Source: Pseudomonas entomophila L48 | GTDB lineage: Bacteria; Pseudomonadota; Gammaproteobacteria; Pseudomonadales; Pseudomonadaceae | Length of the DNA: 64,000 nucleotides | Assembly: GCF_000026105.1 (NCBI RefSeq) | Contig: NC_008027.1 | Location: 5,786,501 to 5,850,500 of the forward strand | Reading direction: 5' to 3' | Shown: in pieces, positions 27,620 to 37,197 of the stretch | Layout: every line of letters starts with the position of its first letter | How positions within the stretch are numbered: the first letter of the stretch is position 1 | Made by a program: the position numbers and the translations under genes | Notes under the pieces: generated by a model | The model's database searches: none | Told to the model about the DNA's origin: nothing | What the model saw: only the letters and a program-made list of their open reading frames with translations

Positions 27620-28249
27620 ATGTACAACAACAAGCCCCATCAGGAACACGACCTCGCCCGCCTGCACCGGCACATGTTGGAAACCCGGCTGGCGTTATTG
27701 GTCAGCCACGGCGAACAAGGCTTGCTGGCCACCCACCTGCCGGTGCTGGTCGACACCGCTGATGGCGAGTTCGGCACCATTTATGGACACCTGGCCCGCG
27801 CCAACCCGCAATGGCGGGACCTGGAACAGGGTGGTGAGGCGCTATTGGTGTTTCCCGGTGCCGACGCCTATGTCAGCCCAGGCTATTACCCCAGCAAGGC
27901 AGACAACCCCAAGGTGGTACCGACCTGGAACTACCTGTCCGTGCACGCCTACGGCCCGATCGAAGTTATCCACAATGCGCAGCCGCTGCTGGACATCGTC
28001 AGCCGCCTGACCAATCGCCATGAGCAGGGCCGCAGTGAACCCTGGACAGTGGCCGACGCACCCAATGACTACCTGGAAGGCATGCTCCGCGCCATCGTCG
28101 GTATCCGCATGCCCATTGCCCGCCTGCAAGGCGCACGCAAGCTGAGCCAGAACCGTTCGGCGCAGGACATAGCCGGCGTGCGCGAAGGCCTGGGCGCCAG
28201 CGCCGACACCCTGGACAACCAACTCGCCGCGCACATGCGCGATCTCTGA
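27620..28249 (+). CDS. FMN-binding negative transcriptional regulator, PaiB family
   Basis: The 209-residue protein is a PaiB-type split-barrel flavin-binding protein, named for a B. subtilis protein linked to protease and sporulation control; its direct role in pseudomonads is unclear. Family segments include GTIYGHLARANPQW, YVSPGYYPSK and VVPTWNYLSVHAYG. The ATG at 27620 follows AAGGA; codons before it read into the divergent promoter. Two acetyltransferase genes follow closely, as in the PaiA/PaiB pairing where PaiA is an acetyltransferase. Confidence 0.9.
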   Translation: MYNNKPHQEHDLARLHRHMLETRLALLVSHGEQGLLATHLPVLVDTADGEFGTIYGHLARANPQWRDLEQGGEALLVFPGADAYVSPGYYPSKADNPKVVPTWNYLSVHAYGPIEVIHNAQPLLDIVSRLTNRHEQGRSEPWTVADAPNDYLEGMLRAIVGIRMPIARLQGARKLSQNRSAQDIAGVREGLGASADTLDNQLAAHMRDL

Positions 28250-28261
28250 AGGAAAAGACCG

Positions 28262-28708
28262 ATGACCACCGTTACCCTGCGCCCGGTGGGCGCCAACGAT
28301 CAATCAGCCTGGCTGCCACTGTGGAACGCCTATCTGAAGTTCTACGAAACCGAACTGGCCGACGCGATCAGCACAAACACCTGGCAGCGCCTGCTCGACC
28401 CCAACGAACCTACCCACTCGGCGCTGGCCTGGGTCGATGGCAAGGCGGTGGGCATGGTCAACTTCATCTACCATCGCTCCAACTGGAGCATCGAAAATTC
28501 CTGCTACCTGCAGGACCTCTACGTGGACAGCGAAGTCCGTGGCCTGGGCATCGGTCGCCAGTTGATCGAGCATGTGTACACCACGGCCAAGGCCGCAGGC
28601 TGCATCAAGGTGCACTGGCTGACCCACGAAACCAACGCCACCGCCATCGGCCTGTACGAGCAGGTCGCCGAGCGGCCGGGCTTCATTCAATTCCGCAAGC
28701 CACTGTAG
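28262..28708 (+). CDS. GNAT-family N-acetyltransferase
   Basis: The 148-residue protein is a single GNAT domain that transfers acetyl from acetyl-CoA to an amine. The acetyl-CoA loop is visible in VRGLGIGRQLIEH and the core strand in CYLQDLYVDSEVRG. It starts 12 bases after the PaiB-like gene with AAGGAAAAG upstream, so it is likely in the same operon. The substrate is unknown. Confidence 0.88.
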   Translation: MTTVTLRPVGANDQSAWLPLWNAYLKFYETELADAISTNTWQRLLDPNEPTHSALAWVDGKAVGMVNFIYHRSNWSIENSCYLQDLYVDSEVRGLGIGRQLIEHVYTTAKAAGCIKVHWLTHETNATAIGLYEQVAERPGFIQFRKPL

Positions 28709-28715
28709 GCCGACC

Positions 28716-29387
28716 ATGACCGACGCATTGAACTGGAAACCCGCTGGCACGCCCAAGGCCGAGCCCATCGAAGGCCGCTTCATCCGCCTGGAAAAACTCG
28801 ACCCGGCCCGCCATGGCGATGATCTTTGGGACGTGTTGCAGGGGCCGGGATCGGACCCGGTGCTGTGGGACTACCTGCCGTATGGACCCTTCCAGGAACG
28901 CGCCGGCTTCGACCGCTGGCTGGAGGGCAACGCCGCCAGTCGCGACCCGCTGTTCTACAGCGTCATCGACCGGGCCAACGGCCAGGTCCAGGGCATCCTC
29001 AGCTACATGTCGATCGTCCCGGAGCAGGGGCGCTTCGAGATCGGCCATATCGCCTTCGGCGCCGCCATGCAGCGCACACCAAAGGGCACCGAGGCGGTGT
29101 ACCTGCTGGGCAAGCTCGGCTTCGAGCTGGGCAACCGCCGGCTGGAGTGGAAGTGCAACGATGCCAATGCGCGCTCCAAGCGGGCGGCGGAGCGTTTCGG
29201 CTTTGTCTTCGAAGGGGTGTTCCGCAACCACATGGTGGTCAAGGATCGCAATCGAGATACCACTTGGTATTCGATCACCGATGCCGAGTGGCCAGCGGTG
29301 GCGGCGGGGTTCGAGCGCTGGTTGAGCGTGGCGAACCAGCAGCCTGAAGGCCAGGTGCGATCGCTGGAAGCTTGTCGCAAAGGCTGA
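28716..29387 (+). CDS. GNAT-family acetyltransferase, RimJ/RimL-like
   Basis: The 223-residue protein matches the Acetyltransf_3 branch (RimJ/RimL-like), with IEGRFIRLEKLDPARH at the N-terminus and LEWKCNDANARSKRAAERFGF near the acetyl-CoA site. It starts 7 bases after the preceding acetyltransferase and is probably co-transcribed. Its substrate, a small amine or a protein N-terminus, is not evident. The C-terminal 30 residues (SVANQQPEGQVRSLE) extend beyond the domain. Confidence 0.88.
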   Translation: MTDALNWKPAGTPKAEPIEGRFIRLEKLDPARHGDDLWDVLQGPGSDPVLWDYLPYGPFQERAGFDRWLEGNAASRDPLFYSVIDRANGQVQGILSYMSIVPEQGRFEIGHIAFGAAMQRTPKGTEAVYLLGKLGFELGNRRLEWKCNDANARSKRAAERFGFVFEGVFRNHMVVKDRNRDTTWYSITDAEWPAVAAGFERWLSVANQQPEGQVRSLEACRKG

Positions 29388-29394
29388 TGGCCTA

Positions 29395-29458
29395 TTCGCC
29401 GGCAAAGCCGGCTCCTACAGGTTTGGCATTCCCCTGTAGGAGCCGGCTTGCCGGCGAA
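29395..29458. repeat. REP inverted pair
   Basis: Two facing TTCGCCGGCAAAGCCGG / CCGGCTTGCCGGCGAA elements lie between the convergent acetyltransferase and pycB genes, next to the pycB terminator. Confidence 0.85.
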
Positions 29459-29476
29459 CAAGCCCAAAACCAGCAC

Positions 29477-29501
29477 AAAAAAAGGGGAGCATTCGCCCCC
29501 C
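29477..29501 (-). terminator. Rho-independent terminator after pycB
   Basis: On the minus strand a GGGGGGCG...GCTCCCC hairpin runs into seven T bases. It lies 33 bases beyond the pycB stop. Confidence 0.8.
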
Positions 29502-29533
29502 AGAGGTTAACCACTTGCAGATGAAGGCGTCTG

Positions 29534-31342
29534 TCAGCCTTCGATCTCGATCAGGATCTCGCCCGGGGTCACCCGGTCGCCCTTGGCCACATGGATGGCC
29601 ACGACCTTGCCGGCAATGGCCGCCTGGACCTCGGTCTCCATCTTCATCGCCTCGGTGATCAGCACCGCCTGCCCGGCCTTGACCACATCGCCTTCCTTGA
29701 CCAGCACATCGACGATGTTGCCCGGCATGCTGGTGCTGACGTGGCCCGGCTCGCTGGCTTGCTTGCGCTTGCTGCCGCCACCGCCGACGAAATCGTTGAG
29801 CGGCTCGAACACCACTTCTTCCGGCATGCCGTCGATGGACAGGTAGAAGTGGCGCTTGCCCTCGGCCTTGACACCCACGCCGGTGATGTCGACGCGGTAG
29901 GTCTCGCCGTGCACGTCGATGACGAACTCGGTCGGCACGCCTTCACCACCCGCCGAGCCCACCGCGCCGGCTTCCGGAATCGGCAGCAGGGCTTCGGGCT
30001 TGAGGGTGCCGGCTTCGCGCTCCTCGAGGAACTTGCGGCCAATGTCGGGGAACATGGCAAAGGTCAGCACATCTTCCTCGGATCGCGCCAGGCTGCCGAT
30101 ATCGGCACGCAGCTTGGCCATCTCCGGCTTGAGCAGGTCGGCCGGGCGCACGTCGATCACTTCCTCGCTGCCGATCGCCTGGCGGCGCAGCTGCTCATTG
30201 ACCACGCCCGGGGCCTTGCCGTAACCACCCTGCAGGTACAGCTTCACCTCGTTGGTGATGGTCTTGTAGCGCTCGCCGGCCAGCACGTTGAAGAACGCCT
30301 GGGTACCGACGATCTGCGAGGTCGGGGTGACCAGCGGCGGGAAGCCGAGGTCTTCGCGAACACGCGGGATCTCCGCCAGCACTTCGTTCATGCGGCTGAG
30401 CGCGCCCTGCTCCTTGAGCTGGTTGGCCAGGTTGGAAATCATCCCGCCCGGCACCTGGTTGACCTGCACGCGGGTGTCCACGGCGGTGAACTCGCTCTCG
30501 AACTGGTGGTACTTCTTGCGCACGGCGTAGAAGTACAGGCCGATCTCCTGCAGCAGCTCCAGGTCCAGGCCGGTGTCGAACTCGCTGCCCTTGAGCGCGG
30601 CGACCATCGACTCGGTGCCCGGGTGGCTGGTGCCCCAGGCGAAGCTGGAGATCGCGGTGTCGATGTGGTCGGCGCCGTTTTCCACCGCCTTGAGCTGGCA
30701 CATGGCGGCCAGGCCGGCGGTGTCGTGGGAATGGATGAACACCGGCAGCGACTGCTCGGCCTTCAGCGCCTTGACCAGCTCGCCGGTGGCGAATGGCGTG
30801 AGCAGGCCGGCCATGTCCTTGATCGCCACCGAGTCGCAGCCCATGGCTTCCATCTGCTTGGCCTGCTGCACGAAGGCATCGATGGTGTGCACCGGGCTGG
30901 TGGTGTAGGCGATGGTGCCCTGGGCGTGCTTGCCGGCGGCCTTCACCGCTTCGATGGCCACGCGCAGGTTACGCACGTCGTTCATGGCGTCGAAGATGCG
31001 GAACACGTCGATGCCGTTGACTGCGGCCTTGGCCACGAAGGCCTTGACCACGTCGTCGCTGTAATGACGGTAACCGAGCAGGTTCTGGCCGCGCAGGAGC
31101 ATCTGCAGGCGGGTGTTGGGCAATGCGGCGCGCAGCTTGCGCAGGCGCTCCCACGGGTCTTCCTTGAGGAAGCGCACGCAGGCGTCGAAGGTGGCGCCAC
31201 CCCAGACTTCCAGCGACCAGTAGCCGACCTTGTCGAGCTTGTCGCAGATCGGCAGCATGTCTTCGGTGCGCATGCGGGTGGCCAGCAGGGACTGGTGGGC
31301 GTCGCGCAGGATCGTGTCGGTGACAAAGATTTTCTTGGACAT
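29534..31342 (-). CDS. pycB: Pyruvate carboxylase subunit B (carboxyltransferase-biotin carrier)
   Basis: The 602-residue subunit transfers CO2 from carboxybiotin to pyruvate, making oxaloacetate. It has the HMGL-like carboxyltransferase domain (TDTILRDAHQSLLATRM near the N-terminus, FIHSHDTAGLA), the conserved PYC/OADA domain, a flexible GGGGSKRKQ linker and a C-terminal biotinyl domain whose lysine lies in LITEAMKMETEVQA. Annotation pipelines often name it OadA (oxaloacetate decarboxylase alpha); the adjacent biotin carboxylase gene and lack of membrane subunits favour pyruvate carboxylase. The start at 31342 (MSKKIFV) lies 11 bases after pycA. Confidence 0.94.
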   Translation of the reverse strand: MSKKIFVTDTILRDAHQSLLATRMRTEDMLPICDKLDKVGYWSLEVWGGATFDACVRFLKEDPWERLRKLRAALPNTRLQMLLRGQNLLGYRHYSDDVVKAFVAKAAVNGIDVFRIFDAMNDVRNLRVAIEAVKAAGKHAQGTIAYTTSPVHTIDAFVQQAKQMEAMGCDSVAIKDMAGLLTPFATGELVKALKAEQSLPVFIHSHDTAGLAAMCQLKAVENGADHIDTAISSFAWGTSHPGTESMVAALKGSEFDTGLDLELLQEIGLYFYAVRKKYHQFESEFTAVDTRVQVNQVPGGMISNLANQLKEQGALSRMNEVLAEIPRVREDLGFPPLVTPTSQIVGTQAFFNVLAGERYKTITNEVKLYLQGGYGKAPGVVNEQLRRQAIGSEEVIDVRPADLLKPEMAKLRADIGSLARSEEDVLTFAMFPDIGRKFLEEREAGTLKPEALLPIPEAGAVGSAGGEGVPTEFVIDVHGETYRVDITGVGVKAEGKRHFYLSIDGMPEEVVFEPLNDFVGGGGSKRKQASEPGHVSTSMPGNIVDVLVKEGDVVKAGQAVLITEAMKMETEVQAAIAGKVVAIHVAKGDRVTPGEILIEIEG

Positions 31343-31353
31343 TGTTCGGTTCC

Positions 31354-32769
<1,416 letters not shown>

Positions 32770-32876
32770 TGGAGTCTTCCCAAAGCCGTAGGAACAGACG
32801 ATCCGGTTCTACCGGTCGGCGCGTGACCAGACGTCGCTGGCCAGTCGCATATTCACCCTAGCGCTGAAGGTCGATA

Positions 32877-32897
32877 AACAAAAATCAATATTTGTTA
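32877..32897. promoter_or_regulatory. Candidate LysR-type operator between pycA and the LysR gene
   Basis: AACAAA and TTTGTT arms flank an AT-rich 8-base centre, and a T-N11-A spacing overlaps (T32885 to A32897). It lies in the 189-bp divergent gap, the rest of which is AT-rich promoter-like sequence. Confidence 0.35.
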
Positions 32898-32958
32898 GAG
32901 GCAGTATTAGCAAAAGCTTATAGTTCGGTAACAAGGTTTTGCCGGAGCCAAGAATAAA

Positions 32959-33921
32959 ATGCGTAAGTCCTTGATGCGTATGACTTTACGTCAGCTGCAG
33001 GTGTTCAACGAGGTGTGCGATTTACGCTCCTACAGCCGGGCCGCCGAGGAGATGTCGCTGACGCAACCCGCCGTTAGTCTACAGATCCGCCAGCTCGAGG
33101 AACTGGTCGGCCAGCCACTGTTCGAGTACGTCGGCAAGAAGCTCTACCTGACCGAGGCGGCCGAGGCACTGCAACGCGCCAGCCGGGATATCTTCGGGCG
33201 TCTGGAAAACCTCGACATGCAGCTGTCCGACATGCAGGGCTCACTGCAGGGGCAGCTGAAGCTGGCGATCGAGTCCAGCGCCAAGTACTTCGTGCCACAC
33301 CTGTTCGCCGCCTTCAAGCAGCACCACCCGGAGGTCAACCTCACCCTGACGGTAGTCAACCGGGCCCAGGCGATCCGGCGCCTGTCGGACAACCGCGACG
33401 ACCTCACCATCATGTCCATGGTGCCCCAGGACATGGGCCTGGAGTTCCTGCCCTTTCTCAACAACCCGATCGTTGCCGTGGCGCCACCGGACCATCCGCT
33501 GTGCAAGCTCGAACAGCTGCGCCTGCAGGACCTCGAACCTCATACTCTGCTGGTCCGCGAGCAGGGGTCGGGCACGCGCAAGGCCTGCGAGGAGTTCTTC
33601 AAGGACAAGCGCGTGCACTTCACCCAGACCCTCGAAGTAGCCTCCACCGATGCCCAGCGCGAGTGCGTGGTGGCCGGCCTGGGCATCGCCCTGCTGACCC
33701 GCCATGCGGTAAACCTGGAGCTGGCCACCGGTGTGCTTAAGGAGCTGCCGGTGGAAGAACTACCGCTGTACCGCAGCTGGTGCCTGGTGCAATCGAAAAG
33801 CAAGCGGCAGTCGCCGGTAGCGTTGGCATTCCAAGCGTTCATCCGTGGCGAACGTGCGCAGATCAGCCGGCTTGTGGAGCGTTTCTCGGGGAAGTTGCCG
33901 CCGATACCTGCCACACCGTGA
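32959..33921 (+). CDS. LysR-family transcriptional regulator
   Basis: The 320-residue regulator has an N-terminal winged helix (LRQLQVFNEVCDLRSYSRAAEE, in parts SYSRAAEEMSLTQPAV) and a CbbR-like LysR substrate domain (SAKYFVPHLFAAFKQHHPEV). It is divergent from pycA, so it likely controls pyruvate carboxylase, which is inference from position. The first ATG (32959) has a weak ribosome site; ATG codons at 32974 and 32980 are alternatives. Its 3' end overlaps a small convergent gene by 59 bases. Confidence 0.9.
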   Translation: MRKSLMRMTLRQLQVFNEVCDLRSYSRAAEEMSLTQPAVSLQIRQLEELVGQPLFEYVGKKLYLTEAAEALQRASRDIFGRLENLDMQLSDMQGSLQGQLKLAIESSAKYFVPHLFAAFKQHHPEVNLTLTVVNRAQAIRRLSDNRDDLTIMSMVPQDMGLEFLPFLNNPIVAVAPPDHPLCKLEQLRLQDLEPHTLLVREQGSGTRKACEEFFKDKRVHFTQTLEVASTDAQRECVVAGLGIALLTRHAVNLELATGVLKELPVEELPLYRSWCLVQSKSKRQSPVALAFQAFIRGERAQISRLVERFSGKLPPIPATP

Positions 33922-34081
33922 AGTCTTGCAAGTCGGGGTAGTCGGCCAGTTCGCGCAGCAGCTGGCGCTGGTCGCAGTAGCTTTCGATCGCGCGGCGGAA
34001 CTCCATGCGGCGCTGGTCCTTTTCCTGCTGCTTGCGAGCTTTGGCGTTGGGTTGGTACACACCGTCGTGATCGCGTGCCAT
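33863..34081 (-). CDS. Small hypothetical basic protein
   Basis: This 72-residue protein is rich in charged residues (NAKARKQQEKDQRRMEFRRA) and appears mostly helical, with no membrane segment. GGGAG lies nine bases before the ATG at 34081. It overlaps the end of the convergent LysR gene by 59 bases. The function is unknown; the composition resembles small pseudomonad regulatory or nucleic-acid-associated proteins, but that is only an impression. Confidence 0.75.
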   Translation of the reverse strand: MARDHDGVYQPNAKARKQQEKDQRRMEFRRAIESYCDQRQLLRELADYPDLQDFTVWQVSAATSPRNAPQAG

Positions 34082-34191
34082 TGCCTGTCTCCCAGATAGG
34101 ATGCGGGGAGTTTCAGACTGACCTCAGGGGTTTACGGTTTGGCGGTGGAATGGTGACAGAATCGTGAATTTTCGCAGTTTTCACGGGCCTG

Positions 34192-34247
34192 TTCGCCGGC
34201 AAGCCGGCTCCTACATGACAACCCGTAGGAGCCGGCTTGCCGGCGAA
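34192..34247. repeat. REP inverted pair
   Basis: Two facing TTCGCCGGCAAGCCGGCTCC elements lie just past the stop codon of the HexR-type regulator gene. Confidence 0.85.
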
Positions 34248-34260
34248 CAGGCCTTTACGC

Positions 34261-35127
34261 TCAGTCGTCGGTAGCCTTGATCGACTTGGGCGACAAACGC
34301 AGGCTGCGCAAACTGCGCTTCACGCTCTTGAGGTGGTTGACCAGGCTCGGCCCGCGGGCCATGGCCACGCCCATGGCCAGCACATCGATCACTACAAGGT
34401 GGGCGATGCGCGAAGTCAGCGGCGTGTAGATCTCGGTATCTTCATGCACGTCGATGGCCAGGTTGACGGTCGACAGCTCCGCCAGCGGCGTCTGGCTCGG
34501 GCACAGGGTGATCAGGTTGGCGCCGCTCTCGCGCACCAGGTTGGCGGTGATCAGCAGGTCCTTGGAACGCCCCGACTGCGAGATGCACACCGCCACATCG
34601 CCGGGCTTCAAGGTGACCGCCGACATCGCCTGCATGTGCGGGTCGGAATAGGCGGCGGCGCTGAGCAGCAGGCGGAAGAACTTGTGCTGGGCGTCGGCAG
34701 CCACCGCACCCGATGCGCCAAACCCATAGAACTCCACGCGCTGGGCCTGGGCCATGGCCGTCACCGCCTGCTGCAACGCCTGTGGGTCGAGGTGCTCGCG
34801 CACCTCCATCAGCGTGTGCAGGGTGGTGTCGAAAATCTTCAGGCTGTAGTCGGCGACCGAGTCGTCTTCATGGATGGCGAACTGGCCGAAACTGGCGCCC
34901 GCGGCCAGGCTCTGCGCCAGCTTGAGCTTGAGGTCCTGGAAGCCCGAGCAGCCGATCGCCCGGCAGAAACGCACGATGGTCGGCTCGCTGATGCCCACGC
35001 TGTGCGCCAGGTCGGCCATGGAGCTGTGCATGACGGCAGCCGGATCGAGCAGCACGTGGTCGGCCACTTTGAGTTCCGATTTGCGCAGCAGGTGGCGCGA
35101 TTGGGCGATATGTTGCAACAGATTCAC
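34261..35127 (-). CDS. RpiR-family regulator, HexR-type
   Basis: The 288-residue repressor has an N-terminal RpiR helix-turn-helix (about 1-77: MADLAHSVGISEPTIVRFCR) and a C-terminal SIS sugar-phosphate domain (about 120-260: FYGFGASGAVAADAQHKFFR, CISQSGRSKDLL). HexR represses zwf, edd and related genes until 2-keto-3-deoxy-6-phosphogluconate binds. The divergent neighbour is zwf, and a HexR-like palindrome lies between. Pseudomonads of this group usually have a second HexR in the main edd/glk cluster, so this may be the paralogue tied to the second zwf. Confidence 0.92.
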   Translation of the reverse strand: MNLLQHIAQSRHLLRKSELKVADHVLLDPAAVMHSSMADLAHSVGISEPTIVRFCRAIGCSGFQDLKLKLAQSLAAGASFGQFAIHEDDSVADYSLKIFDTTLHTLMEVREHLDPQALQQAVTAMAQAQRVEFYGFGASGAVAADAQHKFFRLLLSAAAYSDPHMQAMSAVTLKPGDVAVCISQSGRSKDLLITANLVRESGANLITLCPSQTPLAELSTVNLAIDVHEDTEIYTPLTSRIAHLVVIDVLAMGVAMARGPSLVNHLKSVKRSLRSLRLSPKSIKATDD

Positions 35128-35171
35128 GGGCTGGACTCGGTTATGATCGGCTGGCCGGGATGTAGCTTTCT

Positions 35172-35186
35172 TGTAGTTATACTACA
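35172..35186. promoter_or_regulatory. HexR-type operator between the regulator gene and zwf
   Basis: TGTAGTTATACTACA has perfect 6-bp arms around TAT and agrees with the HexR pattern (TGTAATTAAATTACA-like). It lies about 45 bases before both divergent start codons. Confidence 0.75.
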
Positions 35187-35230
35187 TGCTTGCCAACCCG
35201 CCCAGCTAAACGAACGTGGAGTGTGGTGGT

Positions 35231-36673
35231 TTGACTATTCCTTGCGACATCCTGGTTTTCGGCGGCACCGGCGATCTTGCCCTGCACAAGCTGCTGCCGG
35301 CGCTCTACCACCTGTATCGCGAGGCTCGCCTGCACAACGCCGTGCGGATCATCTCCCTGGCCCGAAGGCCGTTGCCGCGCAACGACTACGTCAAACTCGC
35401 CGAGCGCCACTGCCGGGCACAGATCGCCCGCCAGGATTTCGACGAGGACGTGTGGCAGCGCTTCTCGGCACGCCTGGACTACTTCCCGATGGACGCCGCG
35501 CAAAGCGCCGACTTCGGCCGCCTGGCCCGCTACCTCGGTGAGCCCGGCGGGCTGACGCGTATCTACTACCTGGCCACCGCGCCCAGGCTGTTCGTACCCA
35601 TCGCCAACCACCTGCGTATCGCCGGGTTGGCCGACAGCGAGGCGCGCATCGTCCTGGAAAAGCCCATCGGCCATTCGCTGGAATCGGCTACCGCGATCAA
35701 CGAGGCCATCGGCGACGTGTTCGACGAGTCCCAGGTGTTCCGCATCGACCATTACCTGGGTAAGGAGACGGTGCAGAACCTGATGGCCCTGCGCTTTGCC
35801 AATGCCCTGCTGGAGCCAGTGTGGCGCAACAGCCAGGTCGACCATGTGCAGATCAGCGTCTGCGAGACGCTCGGGGTCGAGAACCGCGGCGCCTATTACG
35901 ACCGCGCCGGCGCCACCCGCGACATGCTGCAGAACCACCTGTTGCAGTTGCTGTGCCTGGTGGCCATGGAGCCACCCGCGCAGTTCGAGGCCGAAGCGGT
36001 GCGCGACGAAAAAGTGAAGATCCTCCGCGCCCTCAAGCCCATCACCGGGCAGGATGTACAGGACAAGACCGTGCGTGGCCAGTACGGCGCCGGCAAGATC
36101 GGCGGCCAGGAAGTACCCGCCTACTACTTCGAGAAGGATGTGGACAACGACAGCGACACCGAGACCTTCGTTGCGGTCCAGGCGCACATCGACAACTGGC
36201 GCTGGGCCAGCGTGCCCTTCTACCTGCGCACCGGCAAGCGCATGGCGCGCCGCTCGTCGCAGATCGTTATCCAGTTCAAGCCGGTGCCGCACGAGCTGTT
36301 CAGCGGTGGGCAGGTCAACCAGTTGCTGATCCAGCTGCAACCGGACGAACACATCAGCTTGCGCATGATGACCAAGAGCCCGGGCAAGGGCATGCGCCTG
36401 GCACCGGTCGAACTGGACCTCAACCTGGCCCAGGCCTTCGCCCAGACACGGCGCTGGGAGGCATACGAACGCCTGCTGCTGGACGTGCTGGAGGGTGACT
36501 CGACGCTGTTCATGCGCCGTGACGAGGTCGAGGCGGCGTGGGCCTGGATCGACCCGATCCTGCAGGGCTGGGAAGAACACTTCCAAGCACCGCGCCCCTA
36601 CCCAGCCGGCAGCAATGGCCCGGAACAGGCTAACAGCCTGCTGGCACACCAGGGCAGGCACTGGCATAGCTGA
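35231..36673 (+). CDS. zwf: Glucose-6-phosphate 1-dehydrogenase
   Basis: The 480-residue enzyme oxidises glucose 6-phosphate with NADP+ or NAD+ to 6-phosphogluconolactone, feeding the Entner-Doudoroff and pentose phosphate routes. The coenzyme fold begins ILVFGGTGDLALHKLLPAL, and the active-site signature FRIDHYLGKETVQN with its lysine is intact. The start is taken as TTG at 35231 (TIPCDILVF), with GGAG seven bases before; GTG at 35216 would add five residues but lacks a ribosome site. HexR-type control is likely. Confidence 0.93.
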   Translation: MTIPCDILVFGGTGDLALHKLLPALYHLYREARLHNAVRIISLARRPLPRNDYVKLAERHCRAQIARQDFDEDVWQRFSARLDYFPMDAAQSADFGRLARYLGEPGGLTRIYYLATAPRLFVPIANHLRIAGLADSEARIVLEKPIGHSLESATAINEAIGDVFDESQVFRIDHYLGKETVQNLMALRFANALLEPVWRNSQVDHVQISVCETLGVENRGAYYDRAGATRDMLQNHLLQLLCLVAMEPPAQFEAEAVRDEKVKILRALKPITGQDVQDKTVRGQYGAGKIGGQEVPAYYFEKDVDNDSDTETFVAVQAHIDNWRWASVPFYLRTGKRMARRSSQIVIQFKPVPHELFSGGQVNQLLIQLQPDEHISLRMMTKSPGKGMRLAPVELDLNLAQAFAQTRRWEAYERLLLDVLEGDSTLFMRRDEVEAAWAWIDPILQGWEEHFQAPRPYPAGSNGPEQANSLLAHQGRHWHS

Positions 36674-36855
36674 AGCGCCTGCCACTGCTGTATTCATGAA
36701 GAAATTCCACAAGCTTGAAAGCACTCAACCGACACCCAACGAGGAAGTGCCGCACATAGCTAAACGAATTCCCTCTGATACAAGTGGTCGTAACAACTGA
36801 CTCTTCGACCCATGGCGACGCATTTCGCGTCGCCTTGATGACGAGGAGTCAATAC
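36674..36855. other. Intergenic region between zwf and the small hypothetical gene
   Basis: These 182 bases hold no gene, REP element or clear terminator. The last 20 contain the GAGGAG ribosome site of the next gene; its promoter is probably here, but no strong hexamers were identified. Confidence 0.3.
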
Positions 36856-37173
36856 ATGAAAATCGAAACCAACGGTTGGGTTGCACAGAATGACAAGATG
36901 CCGGGCAACGCTCGCTTCCGTGTCTACGGTACCGTCACCGTCGGGCACCCTGGTGTCCAGCCAACTCTGTCCCTGCGTGCCGTTCAGGACAAGTCTTATG
37001 CTCTGGCCCTGGAGCTGACCCTGAAGGCGGCAGATGGCATCTATCCACAGGTCGTCACCGACAAGGCCGTCACCTTTGAAATGCCGGGCGATCACAGCAA
37101 TATCCCGAAAGTAGACATCTTCCACGACGGCGAGCTGATCACCAGCATCACCGACATCGTCGAAACCCACTGA
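36856..37173 (+). CDS. Hypothetical protein, 105 residues
   Basis: I do not recognise this small soluble protein. It has no signal peptide, is predicted beta-rich (RFRVYGTVTVGHPG, YALALELTLKAADG) and acidic. A good GAGGAG site precedes the ATG at 36856. It is convergent with the large GGDEF/EAL gene, 24 bases away. Codon use matches neighbouring genes, so it is probably a resident gene of the genus. Confidence 0.8.
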   Translation: MKIETNGWVAQNDKMPGNARFRVYGTVTVGHPGVQPTLSLRAVQDKSYALALELTLKAADGIYPQVVTDKAVTFEMPGDHSNIPKVDIFHDGELITSITDIVETH

Positions 37174-37197
37174 TCAATCACCTGCCGCCGCCCATGC

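Noticed and set aside
29534..31342. Annotation as sodium-pumping oxaloacetate decarboxylase alpha
   Set aside because: No membrane beta or gamma subunit genes adjoin it, and a biotin carboxylase gene lies 11 bases upstream.
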